Positions 23,716-31,404 of a DNA stretch of 64,000 nucleotides are shown one piece after another. Position 1 is the first letter of the stretch. Each line of letters begins with the position of its first letter. This stretch comes from WHSW01 sp963767285 (GTDB lineage: Bacteria > Actinomycetota > Thermoleophilia > Solirubrobacterales > 70-9): assembly GCA_963767285.1 (NCBI GenBank), contig CAVYDJ010000003.1:124001-188000 (forward strand). The letters are read 5' to 3'. The position numbers and the translations under genes are program-made. The notes beneath the pieces were generated by a model. That model was given only the letters and a program-made list of their open reading frames with translations. It searched no databases and had not been told where the DNA came from.

Positions 23716-25005
23716 TTGCCCGACACGCGGACGTCCGAGGTCCTCTACGCCCGCGCCGTCGGTCTGCTGCCCGGCGGGGTCAACTCCCCGGTCCGCGCGA
23801 TGCGCTCGATCGGGCGCGAGTACCCGATCTTCGTCGACCACGGCGAGGGTTTCGAGCTGATCGACGTCGACGGCAACCGCTACGTCGACTGGGTGTGCTC
23901 GTGGGGTCCGTTGATCTGCGGCCACGCCGACCCGGATGTCGTCGCGGCGGTCGCCGAGGCGGCCGGGAGGGGAACGAGCTACGGCGCCCCGACCGAGGGC
24001 GAGATCGAGCTTGCCGCCGAGGTCTGCGAGCGCTTGCGCTCGGTTCACATGGTGCGGATGGTCAGCTCGGGAACCGAGGCGACGATGAGCGCGATCCGGC
24101 TTGCCCGCGCGGCCACGGGGCGCGAGAAGCTGGTCAAGTTCGCCGGGGCCTACCACGGCCACGTCGACGGCCTGCTGGCGGAGGCGGGGTCGGGCCTGGC
24201 GACGCAGGGGATCCCGGCGAGCCCCGGGGTTCCGGCGGCGCAGGCAGCGGCGACCATCGTTGTGCCCTGGAACGATCCCGAGGCGGTAGCCGCGGCGCTG
24301 GCCGAGCACGAGGTCGCGGCGGTCCTCGCCGAGCCGCTGCCCGCGAACATGGGTGTCGTCCCGCCCGACGACGGCTTCCTGGCCGAGCTGAGGCGGCTCG
24401 CCGACGAGCACGGCGCTCTGCTCCTTCTCGACGAGGTGATCTCCGGGTTCCGGGTCGCCCGGGGTGGCGCTCAGGAGCGCTACGGGGTCGACGCGGATCT
24501 GACGATCATGGGCAAGGTGATCGGCGGCGGCCTGCCGGCCGCGGCCTACGGCGGGCGGCGCGACCTGATGGAACGCGTCGCTCCGGCCGGCGACGTCTAC
24601 CAGGCGGGCACCCTGTCCGGGAATCCGCTTGCGGTCGCCGCCGGGCTGGCGACCCTGGCGAAGCTCGACCAGCTTGCGTACGAGCGCCTCGCGAGGCTCA
24701 CCGACCGCCTGGCCACCGGGCTGCGCGCCGCCGCCGAGTCCGCGGCCGCCCAGATCCAGGTCGCCTCGGCTCCGGGCCTGGTGACCCCGTTCTTCAGCGC
24801 CGAGCCGGTCCGCGACTTCGCCGGCGCATCCGCCTGCGACCCCGAGGCCTACGGCCGCTTCTGCCGCGCCCTGCTGGACCGCGGCATCTATCCCCCGGCC
24901 TCGCAGTTCGAGGCCTGGTTCGTCTCGCTGGCCCACGACGAGGCGGCGATCGACCACACCTGCGAGGCGGCCGCCGAGGCGTTCGCGCTGGCTGGTGTGC
25001 CGTGA
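23716..25005 (+). CDS. hemL: Glutamate-1-semialdehyde 2,1-aminomutase
   Basis: PLP enzyme converting glutamate-1-semialdehyde to 5-aminolevulinate (C5 pathway), feeding HemB. The 429-aa product shows LLPGGVNSPVRAM, DWVCSWGPLICGHADP, VSSGTEATMSAIRLARA, KFAGAYHGHVDGLL, LLDEVISGFRV, and the PLP lysine (about residue 267) in MGKVIGGGLPAAAYGG. TTG 23716 is the only start ahead of the conserved N-terminus and lies one base after the previous stop. Its stop overlaps the next GTG (GTGA). hemA is not in the window. Confidence 0.95.
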   Translation: MPDTRTSEVLYARAVGLLPGGVNSPVRAMRSIGREYPIFVDHGEGFELIDVDGNRYVDWVCSWGPLICGHADPDVVAAVAEAAGRGTSYGAPTEGEIELAAEVCERLRSVHMVRMVSSGTEATMSAIRLARAATGREKLVKFAGAYHGHVDGLLAEAGSGLATQGIPASPGVPAAQAAATIVVPWNDPEAVAAALAEHEVAAVLAEPLPANMGVVPPDDGFLAELRRLADEHGALLLLDEVISGFRVARGGAQERYGVDADLTIMGKVIGGGLPAAAYGGRRDLMERVAPAGDVYQAGTLSGNPLAVAAGLATLAKLDQLAYERLARLTDRLATGLRAAAESAAAQIQVASAPGLVTPFFSAEPVRDFAGASACDPEAYGRFCRALLDRGIYPPASQFEAWFVSLAHDEAAIDHTCEAAAEAFALAGVP

Positions 25006-25625
25006 GCGAGCCCACCGACGCCCTCCGTGACCTCGCGGCGCTGCTTGGCGCCGACGACTCCGTGGTCAGCCCGCACGTCGCCGACCCGGGCGAACGCGTC
25101 CCGGCCCTCGGCGTTCTCGCCGCGGCTGGCCCGCGAACCGCCGCGGTGCCGGGTGAGTACGCGCTGGTCGTCGAGGCGGTGCGCGAGGGCTACCTGCTCC
25201 ATTACGCCGCCGATCAGGCCCGCATCGTGGCCGGCGTGGACTCCGACCTGGCGCTGCTCGCCGGCGACTACCTGTACGCGCTGGGGTTGGAGCGGCTCTC
25301 GGTGCTGGCCGACCTCGCCGCGGTGCGTGAGCTCTCCGACCTGATCAGCCTCGCCGCCCAGGTCCACGACGGCTCGCGTGACCCTGAGCGCGCGAGGCTC
25401 GAGGCCGCAGTCCTGTGGCTGGCCTGCGCCACCGCGATCGCCGCCGGGACGGACCCCCCGCACGACGAGGCGAAAGCGCGGGTGCGCGCCGGGGACGCCG
25501 CGGCCGCCGAGGCTCTGTGGGCCGTGGCCGCCGCGACGGCCGAGCGGAGCGGCTGTAGGCAGGCGCTGGGCGATGCAGCGGCTCAATTAGACTTCCGGGC
25601 CGACCACCTCTCCACACTTGGCTGA
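25002..25625 (+). CDS. Putative HepS-like non-catalytic subunit of polyprenyl diphosphate synthase
   Basis: A 207-aa, mostly helical, Ala/Leu-rich protein without signal or TM. Residues about 65-125 read YLLHYAADQARI, then DLALLAGDYLYALGLERLS, then LAAVRELSDLISLAAQ. The LAGDY segment and its helical context resemble the Bacillus HepS (component I) sequence as I recall it (VLAGDYFSGLYYSLLS). It lacks the DDxxD motifs. In Bacillus the order is hepS-menG-hepT; here menG and a polyprenyl synthase lie downstream after qcrABC. Starts and ends overlap hemL and qcrA, so it is in the operon. Assignment is an inference; otherwise it is a conserved hypothetical. Confidence 0.5.
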   Translation: MSEPTDALRDLAALLGADDSVVSPHVADPGERVPALGVLAAAGPRTAAVPGEYALVVEAVREGYLLHYAADQARIVAGVDSDLALLAGDYLYALGLERLSVLADLAAVRELSDLISLAAQVHDGSRDPERARLEAAVLWLACATAIAAGTDPPHDEAKARVRAGDAAAAEALWAVAAATAERSGCRQALGDAAAQLDFRADHLSTLG

Positions 25626-26274
25626 CGAATGGGACAAGAGAACGGGCGAACCCCCGGGTAAGCCGAAGCCCGCCGGCTATTTCGAAGGCGAGACGATGAC
25701 CCGTCGTTCCGTCTTCGCGCTCGGCGGGCAGGCCTTCGGCGCCGTCGCCGTGTCGGTCGTCGCCCTGCCGGTGGTCGGGTTCGCTGTGGCGCCGATCTTC
25801 GACGAGCCGGAGGAGATGTGGGAGGGGGTCGGCGCGCCGGACGACTACACCTCCGACACCTACCGCCAGGCGGTCATCACGATCGTCGAAGGGGTCGGCG
25901 ACTCGGGCAAGACCACGGTCTACATCCGCCGCGGCAGCACCGACCTCGACGAGGATCCCAACGAGTACATCGCGATCTCGACCCGCTGCGCCCACCTCGG
26001 CTGCCCCGTTCGGTTCGTCCGCGCCGCCGGCAACTTCATCTGCCCGTGCCACGGCGGCGTCTACGACTTCGAGGGCAGGGTTATCGGTGGTCCGCCGGTG
26101 CGCCCGCTCGATCGCTTCCAGACCCGCATCGTCGGCGACGAGCTTCAGGTCGGCCCGCGCTACAGCGTCACCTCGGACCTCGAGCCGGTCCGCGCCCGCG
26201 ACCCCGGGGAGTACACGGGCGGGATCTGGGAGTACCTCTACCCGCCGCGGCCGACGACCGCGCCGGCCCCGTGA
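25618..26274 (+). CDS. qcrA: Rieske iron-sulfur subunit of menaquinol:cytochrome c reductase
   Basis: Carries the 2Fe-2S cluster that takes electrons from menaquinol in the bc complex. The 218-aa product has an N-terminal tail, a single membrane anchor (residues 28-56, RRSVFALGGQAFGAVAVSVV), and the Rieske domain with both ligand boxes, CAHLGCPVRF and CPCHGGVYDFEG. The twin arginine (TRRSVFALGG) fits Tat export, and tatA/tatC lie nearby. The TTG start overlaps the previous gene by 8 bases. C-terminal YLYPPRP tail resembles Bacillus-type subunits. Confidence 0.93.
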   Translation: MADEWDKRTGEPPGKPKPAGYFEGETMTRRSVFALGGQAFGAVAVSVVALPVVGFAVAPIFDEPEEMWEGVGAPDDYTSDTYRQAVITIVEGVGDSGKTTVYIRRGSTDLDEDPNEYIAISTRCAHLGCPVRFVRAAGNFICPCHGGVYDFEGRVIGGPPVRPLDRFQTRIVGDELQVGPRYSVTSDLEPVRARDPGEYTGGIWEYLYPPRPTTAPAP

Positions 26275-26285
26275 GCTGATTCGAG

Positions 26286-27134
26286 ATGCCGAAGCTTCCA
26301 GTTCCACAGGCGCTGCGCAAACCGGCCAAGCCCGGCCAGGGGGGCAACGGCGCGCGTAGCAACGGCGGCGCCAACGGCGAAGCTCCGGGCGAGCGCGACG
26401 AGGGCCTGCAGCTCGGCCACAAGGCCAAGGAGGCCGGGATCGACGTCGTCGGCTGGGTCGACGAGCGCACCGGCGCGACCCCGTTCCTGACCGGCCTGAT
26501 GCTGCGCAAGGTCCCGAAGGGAACGAACTGGTTCTACACGCTCGGCTCGGCGACCCTGTTCGCGTTCGCGATGCAGGCGCTGACCGGCGTCTTCCTCGCG
26601 ATGTACTACGTGCCCTCGTCGGTCGAGGCCTACAACTCGATCACCCACCTGACCAACGACGTCTTCCTCGGCGAGTTCGTGCGCGGCCTGCACAAGTGGG
26701 GCGCGACGCTGATGATCGTCCTGATCTTCCTGCACATGGGCAGGACGTTCTTCTTCGGCGCCTACAAGTACCCGCGCGAGCTGAACTGGGTGATCGGGGT
26801 CGTGCTGCTGATCCTCACCCTGGTGATGGGCCTGACCGGCTACCTGCTCCCGTTCGACCAGCGCTCCTACTGGGCGACGATCGTCGCCATGAACATCACC
26901 GGCTCGGGCCCGATCGCCGGCCCGTACCTGGCTGACTTCCTGCGCGCCGGCTCCGAGTTCGGGGCGACGACGCTCCCGCGCTTCTACGCCGTTCACATGC
27001 TCCTGGTGCCGGGGTTGATCATCGCCCTGATCGGCGCCCACCTCTACCTCGTCGTCAAGCTGGGGACGACTGCGCCGCCGTGGCTTCGCGCCAACCCGAA
27101 GCCCAAGGAGCTGCGCAAGGAGGAGGTTGGGTGA
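26286..27134 (+). CDS. qcrB: Cytochrome b6-type subunit of menaquinol:cytochrome c reductase
   Basis: A 282-aa four-helix cytochrome b (b6-type, N-terminal half of cytochrome b). A low-complexity extramembrane N-terminus of about 75 residues (Gly/Asn-rich) precedes WFYTLGSATLFAFAMQALTG. Heme ligands are visible in VRGLHKWGATLMIVLIFLHMGRTF (split: GLHKWGA and FLHMGR) and in FYAVHMLLVPG and IGAHLYLVVK. GYLLPFDQRSYWATIV is the b6 motif. The stop overlaps the qcrC GTG. Length with a separate subunit IV follows the Firmicutes plan. Confidence 0.93.
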   Translation: MPKLPVPQALRKPAKPGQGGNGARSNGGANGEAPGERDEGLQLGHKAKEAGIDVVGWVDERTGATPFLTGLMLRKVPKGTNWFYTLGSATLFAFAMQALTGVFLAMYYVPSSVEAYNSITHLTNDVFLGEFVRGLHKWGATLMIVLIFLHMGRTFFFGAYKYPRELNWVIGVVLLILTLVMGLTGYLLPFDQRSYWATIVAMNITGSGPIAGPYLADFLRAGSEFGATTLPRFYAVHMLLVPGLIIALIGAHLYLVVKLGTTAPPWLRANPKPKELRKEEVG

Positions 27135-27898
27135 ACAGCGCCGAGAAGGAGGAGTACCTCCGCGAGTACGAGATCCTGAAGAAGAAGGGCAAGCCCTTCT
27201 TCCCGTACGCCGTGTTCAAGGACTCGGCGATGATGATGATCGTCGCGCTGGTGATGGTCGCGATGGCGATCGTCCTCGGCGCCGAGCAGGGCCCGAAGGC
27301 CGACCCGACCACGACCACCTACGTGCCGCGGCCAGAGTGGTACTTCTTCTTCCTCTTCGAGCTCCTGCGGGTGATCAAGCCGGCCGAGCTGGTCCCGATC
27401 GCGACCGTCGGCATCCCGACCCTGTGCATGGTCCTGTTGCTGTTGCTGCCGTTCTACGACCGCAACCCCGAGCGGGTGCCGTGGCGGCGGCCGATCGCGA
27501 CCACGGCCGGGATCATGACGATCATCGCGATGGCGTTCCTGACCTACCTCGGCGCCTCGGCGGGCTCGCCGACCGAGATCGATCTCGAAGCGCTGAACCT
27601 GCCTCCTGGTATCTCGGCCGCCGAGCACGAGGACCTCGAGAAGGGCGCCCAGGTGGCGGCTCAATCGGGCTGCCTTGCCTGCCACAAGTTCGGCGAGAAC
27701 GGCAATGACGGCCCGGGACCGGTCCTGACCGAGATCGGGGCCAAGCTGCCCTCGGCGGGCATCCGCCGGACGCTGATCAACCCCTCGGGCGTGATGCCCG
27801 TGTTCGCGCCCTGCGGCTCCCCGGGAGCTTCGGAGAGCTCCTGCATGCCGCCGGAGAAGTTCACGAGCCTGGTCCAGTTCCTAGCCTCACTTCAGTGA
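27131..27898 (+). CDS. qcrC: Subunit IV-cytochrome c fusion of menaquinol:cytochrome c reductase
   Basis: A 255-aa fusion. Residues 1-140 are subunit IV-like with three helices and the PEWYF motif (YVPRPEWYFFFLFELLRVIK), which contributes to the quinol site. Residues about 165-255 are a c-type cytochrome domain with heme site CLACHKF and a distal Met candidate in GVMPVF. This matches Bacillus QcrC in size and order. GTG 27131 has a fine SD (AAGGAGG). Its stop overlaps the menG GTG start, tying quinone synthesis to the complex using it. Confidence 0.92.
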   Translation: MNSAEKEEYLREYEILKKKGKPFFPYAVFKDSAMMMIVALVMVAMAIVLGAEQGPKADPTTTTYVPRPEWYFFFLFELLRVIKPAELVPIATVGIPTLCMVLLLLLPFYDRNPERVPWRRPIATTAGIMTIIAMAFLTYLGASAGSPTEIDLEALNLPPGISAAEHEDLEKGAQVAAQSGCLACHKFGENGNDGPGPVLTEIGAKLPSAGIRRTLINPSGVMPVFAPCGSPGASESSCMPPEKFTSLVQFLASLQ

Positions 27899-28620
27899 CC
27901 GGGGTTACGACCCCGGAGGAGGTCGAGTTCGCGACCCAGGTCCGGGGAATGTTCGACCGGATCGCCGGGGTCTATGACCTGATGAACACGGCGATGACCG
28001 CCGGCCTTCACCACCGCTGGCGCGAGCGAGCCGCCGATCGCACGGAGCTCGGGCCCGGGGACGTCGCCCTCGACGCCTGCTGCGGCACCGGTGACCTCGC
28101 CTTCGAGCTCGCGCGCCGGGTCGAACCCGGCGGTCGGGTGATCGGTTCCGATTTCTCCGAGCAGATGCTCGACCTCGCCCGCCGCAAGGGGGCCCAGCGC
28201 GGCGCCGACTCGGTGCGCTTCGAGTTCGGGGACGCGCTCGCGCTCAGCTACGACGACGAGACGTTCGATGCCGTCACGGTGGGGTTCGGGGTCCGCAACC
28301 TCGCCGACCTCGACCGCGGGATCGGCGAGCTCGCCCGGGTGCTGAAGCCCGGCGGGCGCCTGGTCATCCTCGAGATCACCAACCCGCGCCGCCCGCCGCT
28401 CTCGACCTTCTTCAGCCTCTGGTTCGATCGGGTGGTGCCGCTGCTCGGCACGGTGGCCGGCGACCGCGACGCCTACACCTACCTGCCGGAGTCGGTGAAG
28501 CGCTTTCCGCCGCCGGAGGGCCTGGCGCTGATCATGGATCGCGCCGGGCTCGAGGGGATCCGCTACACGGTGCTGGCCGGCGGGATCATCGCGATCCACT
28601 CCGGCACTCGCGCGGCTTGA
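27895..28620 (+). CDS. menG: Demethylmenaquinone methyltransferase (UbiE/MenG)
   Basis: SAM-dependent C-methylation of demethylmenaquinone, the last step to menaquinone. The 241-aa product shows VRGMFDRIAGVYDLMNTAMT, LDACCGTGDLAFELA (SAM motif I), DFSEQMLDLAR, FDAVTVGFGVRNL, RVLKPGGRLVILEI and TYLPESVKRFP, all typical of UbiE/MenG. GTG start overlaps qcrC, and stop overlaps the next TTG start (TTGA). It acts on the product of the prenyl chain made by the neighbouring synthase. Confidence 0.94.
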   Translation: MTGVTTPEEVEFATQVRGMFDRIAGVYDLMNTAMTAGLHHRWRERAADRTELGPGDVALDACCGTGDLAFELARRVEPGGRVIGSDFSEQMLDLARRKGAQRGADSVRFEFGDALALSYDDETFDAVTVGFGVRNLADLDRGIGELARVLKPGGRLVILEITNPRRPPLSTFFSLWFDRVVPLLGTVAGDRDAYTYLPESVKRFPPPEGLALIMDRAGLEGIRYTVLAGGIIAIHSGTRAA

Positions 28621-29600
28621 ACCGCAGCGCCGTCCCGCCGCCGGTCACGCGCGTCCTCGACGCGGCCGAGGCCTGGCTGCCGCGGCGGATGGCGGCGGTC
28701 GAGGCACGTCTGGCGGAGCTCACCGTGGACGGCGGCGCGAAGCTGGCCGCGGAGGCGACGGCGACGCTGGCCGCGGGGGGCAAGCGGCTGCGCCCGATGC
28801 TGGTCCTCGTCTGCGGCGGTGAACAGGCCGGCGAGGAGGCGATCCGCGCCGCGACCGCGATCGAGCTCGTCCACATGGCGACGCTCGTCCACGACGACGT
28901 CCTCGACGCGGCGCCGCTGCGGCGGGGCCGCCCGACCGTCGTGGCCCGTTCGGGCCGCTCGACGGCGACCGCGGTCGGCGACCTGCTCTTCTCGCGCGCC
29001 TTCGCCGAGCTCGCCGGCGCCCCCGAGGACGGATCGGGCCGCCAGGTCGGCCTGCTCGCCGGCGCCTCCGTCGGGCTCGCGAAGGGCGAGCTGGCGCAGC
29101 GCCGCGACGCCTTCGACCTGGCGATCACCGCCGAGCGCTACCTGGAGCGCTGCCGGCTGAAGACCGCGCGGTTGTTCGAATGCGCCTGCCTGATCGGCAC
29201 CGAGCCCGGTCCGGAGGAGACGGAGGCGCTCTCGACCTACGGGGCGGAGATCGGCCTCGCGTTTCAGCTCCTCGATGACGTCCTCGACGTCACGGGCCCC
29301 GCCGAGCGAACGGGTAAGGCGGTTGGGACCGACCTTCTCGACGGCACGGTGACGATGCCGTTGATCCTCGCCCGCGAGCGGGACGCGGCGCTGGCCGAGC
29401 TCGATCTGCGCGCCCTCGATGCCGACGCGGCTGCCCGGGTCTGCGCCCGGATCGAGGCGACCGGGGTGCTCGACGCGGTTCGCGCCGACGCCCGCGCCCG
29501 GGTCGAGCGCGCGAAGGCGATCCTGACGCCGACCGTCGATGCTCGCCGCCGCGAGCTGCTGACGATGGTCGCCGACGGGGTCGTCGAGCGTTACTCGTAG
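28617..29600 (+). CDS. Polyprenyl diphosphate synthase (trans-prenyltransferase, HepT-like)
   Basis: Elongates isoprenoid diphosphates for the menaquinone tail. The 327-aa product shows GGKRLRPMLVLV, the first Asp-rich motif LVHDDVLDAAPLRRGRPTV, GDLLFSRAF, KTARLFECACLIG, and the second motif FQLLDDVLDVTGP, then KAVGTDLLDGTVTMPLI. The product chain length cannot be read off reliably. It may work with the HepS-like protein at 25002, or alone. TTG start overlaps menG (TTGA). Last gene of the operon. Confidence 0.92.
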   Translation: MNRSAVPPPVTRVLDAAEAWLPRRMAAVEARLAELTVDGGAKLAAEATATLAAGGKRLRPMLVLVCGGEQAGEEAIRAATAIELVHMATLVHDDVLDAAPLRRGRPTVVARSGRSTATAVGDLLFSRAFAELAGAPEDGSGRQVGLLAGASVGLAKGELAQRRDAFDLAITAERYLERCRLKTARLFECACLIGTEPGPEETEALSTYGAEIGLAFQLLDDVLDVTGPAERTGKAVGTDLLDGTVTMPLILARERDAALAELDLRALDADAAARVCARIEATGVLDAVRADARARVERAKAILTPTVDARRRELLTMVADGVVERYS

Positions 29601-29631
29601 CGCGGGCCGGGACGAGACGGGCGCGGAGCGC

Positions 29632-30021
29632 CTAGAAGTCTTCGGGGACGATCCAGCCCGCGTTCAGCGCGGTGACGAAGCGCTCGACCTGCTCTTCCAT
29701 GTTCGCCCGGGTGAGCAGGGTGAGGTCGCCGAGCAGCTCCTCGGTGCCGCGGTCGAGCTGCTCGTCGAAGGCATCGACGATCTCCTGGGCGTAGACGCCC
29801 CCACCGCGCCACTCGCAGTCGGGGCAGCGCAGCTGGACGCTCCAGCTCCTCATCTCGGCAGGCGCCCAGTCGGTCGGAAAGACGAGGTGCGAGGAGCAGC
29901 TCGGGCAGACGTGCAGGCCGTTCGCGGGGGTTCCTGTGACCCCACGGCGGGGAGCCGTGCGGAAGTCACCGGCCGTCACAGGCACTGAGCCGTCGTCGTT
30001 TGTGGTCTGTTCATGGGCCAC
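29632..30021 (-). CDS. Zinc-ribbon-like small protein, unknown function
   Basis: A 129-aa protein. A zinc ribbon is formed by HVCPSCSSHLV (about residues 38-48) and LRCPDCEWRGG (about 64-74). A helical C-terminal half (IVDAFDEQLDRGTEELLGDL) follows and ends NAGWIVPEDF. No function can be named; the ribbon suggests nucleic acid or protein binding. GTG 30021 is the first start; GTG codons 13 and 15 are alternatives. The 5' coding region carries nested inverted repeats. The gene is divergent from dcd. Confidence 0.7.
   Translation of the reverse strand: MAHEQTTNDDGSVPVTAGDFRTAPRRGVTGTPANGLHVCPSCSSHLVFPTDWAPAEMRSWSVQLRCPDCEWRGGGVYAQEIVDAFDEQLDRGTEELLGDLTLLTRANMEEQVERFVTALNAGWIVPEDF
29933..29982. 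repeat. Nested inverted repeats in the 5' coding region of the zinc-ribbon gene
   Basis: An outer perfect 8-bp inverted repeat CCTGTGAC (29933-29940) / GTCACAGG (29975-29982) encloses a 6-bp hairpin CACGGC (29943-29948) / GCCGTG (29954-29959) with a 5-base loop. On the minus strand a 12-codon frame (ATG 30014 to TGA 29976) ends within the outer arm. Confidence 0.6.
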
Positions 30022-30080
30022 GGCTCCGATATCGACCGTGGCGGGCGGTCCCTTTAGCCGTGGGCCGCCGTCCGGGGTGG

Positions 30081-30120
30081 GCTAAGCGTCCAATTGCGCC
30101 TCCGCAATTAGCGGCTTGGC
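30081..30120. repeat. Intergenic two-stem hairpin
   Basis: Inner perfect stem AATTGCG (30092-30098) / CGCAATT (30103-30109) with loop CCTC. Outer stem GCTAAGC (30081-30087) / GCTTGGC (30114-30120) with one G-T wobble, separated by symmetric 4-base internal loops. It lies between the divergent zinc-ribbon and dcd genes and is AT-rich against its surroundings. It could be an operator, a terminator-like stem or a small RNA element. Confidence 0.6.
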
Positions 30121-30160
30121 GGGCGCAGAGCCGCCGCCCGGTGCAGCATGATGCCGTCGA

Positions 30161-31363
30161 ATGAGCCGCGAGGCGACAGGTTCAGGCACGGAATCGGCTG
30201 CCGAGCAGGGCTCCGGCCGCGCCCAGGTGCTCGCCTCCCAGCAGCTCCGCAAGGCGATCGCCCGAGAGTGGATCACCGCCGGCGACTTCCGGATCCGGCC
30301 TGATGCGATCCAGCCCGCCAGCATCGACCTTCGCCTGGGCGAGTTCGCCTGGGCGCTGCGCTGCAGCTTCCTGCCGGACTCCGAGTCGCCGGTCGAGGAG
30401 AAGCTCTCCGAGATCGCCTTCCAGAAGATCGACCTGCGAGACGGCGCGACGCTCGAGCGCGACCGCCCGTACCTGATCCCTCTGGTCGAGGAACTCGCCC
30501 TGCCCGACTCGATCCGCGGGAAGGCGAACCCGAAGAGCTCGACCGGCCGCCTCGATGTCTTCACCCGGGTGATCACCGACCGCAACCATCGCTTCGACGA
30601 GGTCCGCCCCGGCTACCACGGCAGGCTCTACCTCGAGGTCGTGCCGCGCTCGTTCGCGATCTACGTCCGCCAGGGTCTGGCGCTCAACCAGCTGCGGCTC
30701 TCGACTGGCGACGCGCGACTCGACGACTCGCAGCTGATCGGCCTGCATCGCGAGTTCCCGCTGCTCTACGTCGACCAGCATCCCCTGCGCGAGACCGAGC
30801 TGGCGATCGCCGACGGGCTGTTTCTCAGCGTCGACCTGCTGTCCGGGCCCGCCGACCGCGTGGTCGGCTACCGGGCGAAGAAGAACAGCCTGCCGATCGA
30901 CCTGAGCCGGATCCGGGCCTACCGCTGGAACGACTTCTGGGATCCGGTCCTCCCCGAACGTGGCTCGCGGATCGTGCTCGAGCCGGAGATCTTCTACCTG
31001 CTGCTCTCGGCCGAGGGCGTCTGCATTCCGCCGAGCTACGCCGCCGAGATGATGGCCTACGACCCCAGTGCCGGCGAGCTGCGCACCCACTACGCCGGGT
31101 TCTTCGATCCCGGGTTCGGGTACGACGCCCGCCACGAACGCCACGGGAGCCGCGCCGCGCTCGAGGTCAGGGCGCGCGACGTGCCGTTCATGGTCGAGCA
31201 CCGCCAGCCGATCTGCAAGCTCGCCTTCGAGCGCCTCGGCGCGCCGCCCGACGTCCTCTACGGCACCGATCTCGGCTCCAATTACCAGGGCCAGGTGACG
31301 ATGCTGAGCAAGCACTTCGAGGACCAGCTCGCGGCTCCAGCACCCGCTCAAGAACGCAACTGA
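30161..31363 (+). CDS. dcd: Two-domain 2'-deoxycytidine 5'-triphosphate deaminase
   Basis: Deaminates dCTP to dUTP for thymidylate synthesis. The 400-aa product is twice the size of E. coli Dcd and consists of two dUTPase-like domains, as in the long form known from alphaproteobacteria. Domain 1 (residues about 28-200): IQPASIDLRLGEFAWAL, SIRGKANPKSSTGRLDVFTR, LYLEVVPRSFAIYVRQGLAL. Domain 2 (about 205-385): GLFLSVDLLSG, GVCIPPSYAAEMMAYDP, HYAGFFDPGFGY, EHRQPICKLAFERL. CATGAT lies 8 bases before the ATG. The frame begins with a 25-residue disordered leader. Confidence 0.85.
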   Translation: MSREATGSGTESAAEQGSGRAQVLASQQLRKAIAREWITAGDFRIRPDAIQPASIDLRLGEFAWALRCSFLPDSESPVEEKLSEIAFQKIDLRDGATLERDRPYLIPLVEELALPDSIRGKANPKSSTGRLDVFTRVITDRNHRFDEVRPGYHGRLYLEVVPRSFAIYVRQGLALNQLRLSTGDARLDDSQLIGLHREFPLLYVDQHPLRETELAIADGLFLSVDLLSGPADRVVGYRAKKNSLPIDLSRIRAYRWNDFWDPVLPERGSRIVLEPEIFYLLLSAEGVCIPPSYAAEMMAYDPSAGELRTHYAGFFDPGFGYDARHERHGSRAALEVRARDVPFMVEHRQPICKLAFERLGAPPDVLYGTDLGSNYQGQVTMLSKHFEDQLAAPAPAQERN

Positions 31364-31390
31364 ACGCCCGGCCCCGGCCCGGGGTATGAG

Positions 31391-31396
31391 TAGCAT
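31391..31396 (+). promoter_or_regulatory. -10 element (TAGCAT) of tatAC
   Basis: TAGCAT ends 8 bases before ATG 31405, with no Shine-Dalgarno in between, as at several other genes here. Confidence 0.45.
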
Positions 31397-31404
31397 TGGG
31401 TCCG

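Noticed and set aside
31364..31390. GC-rich run CCCGGCCCCGGCCCGGGG after dcd as an intrinsic terminator
   Set aside because: The pairing is ambiguous and no T-run follows; it may simply reflect base composition.
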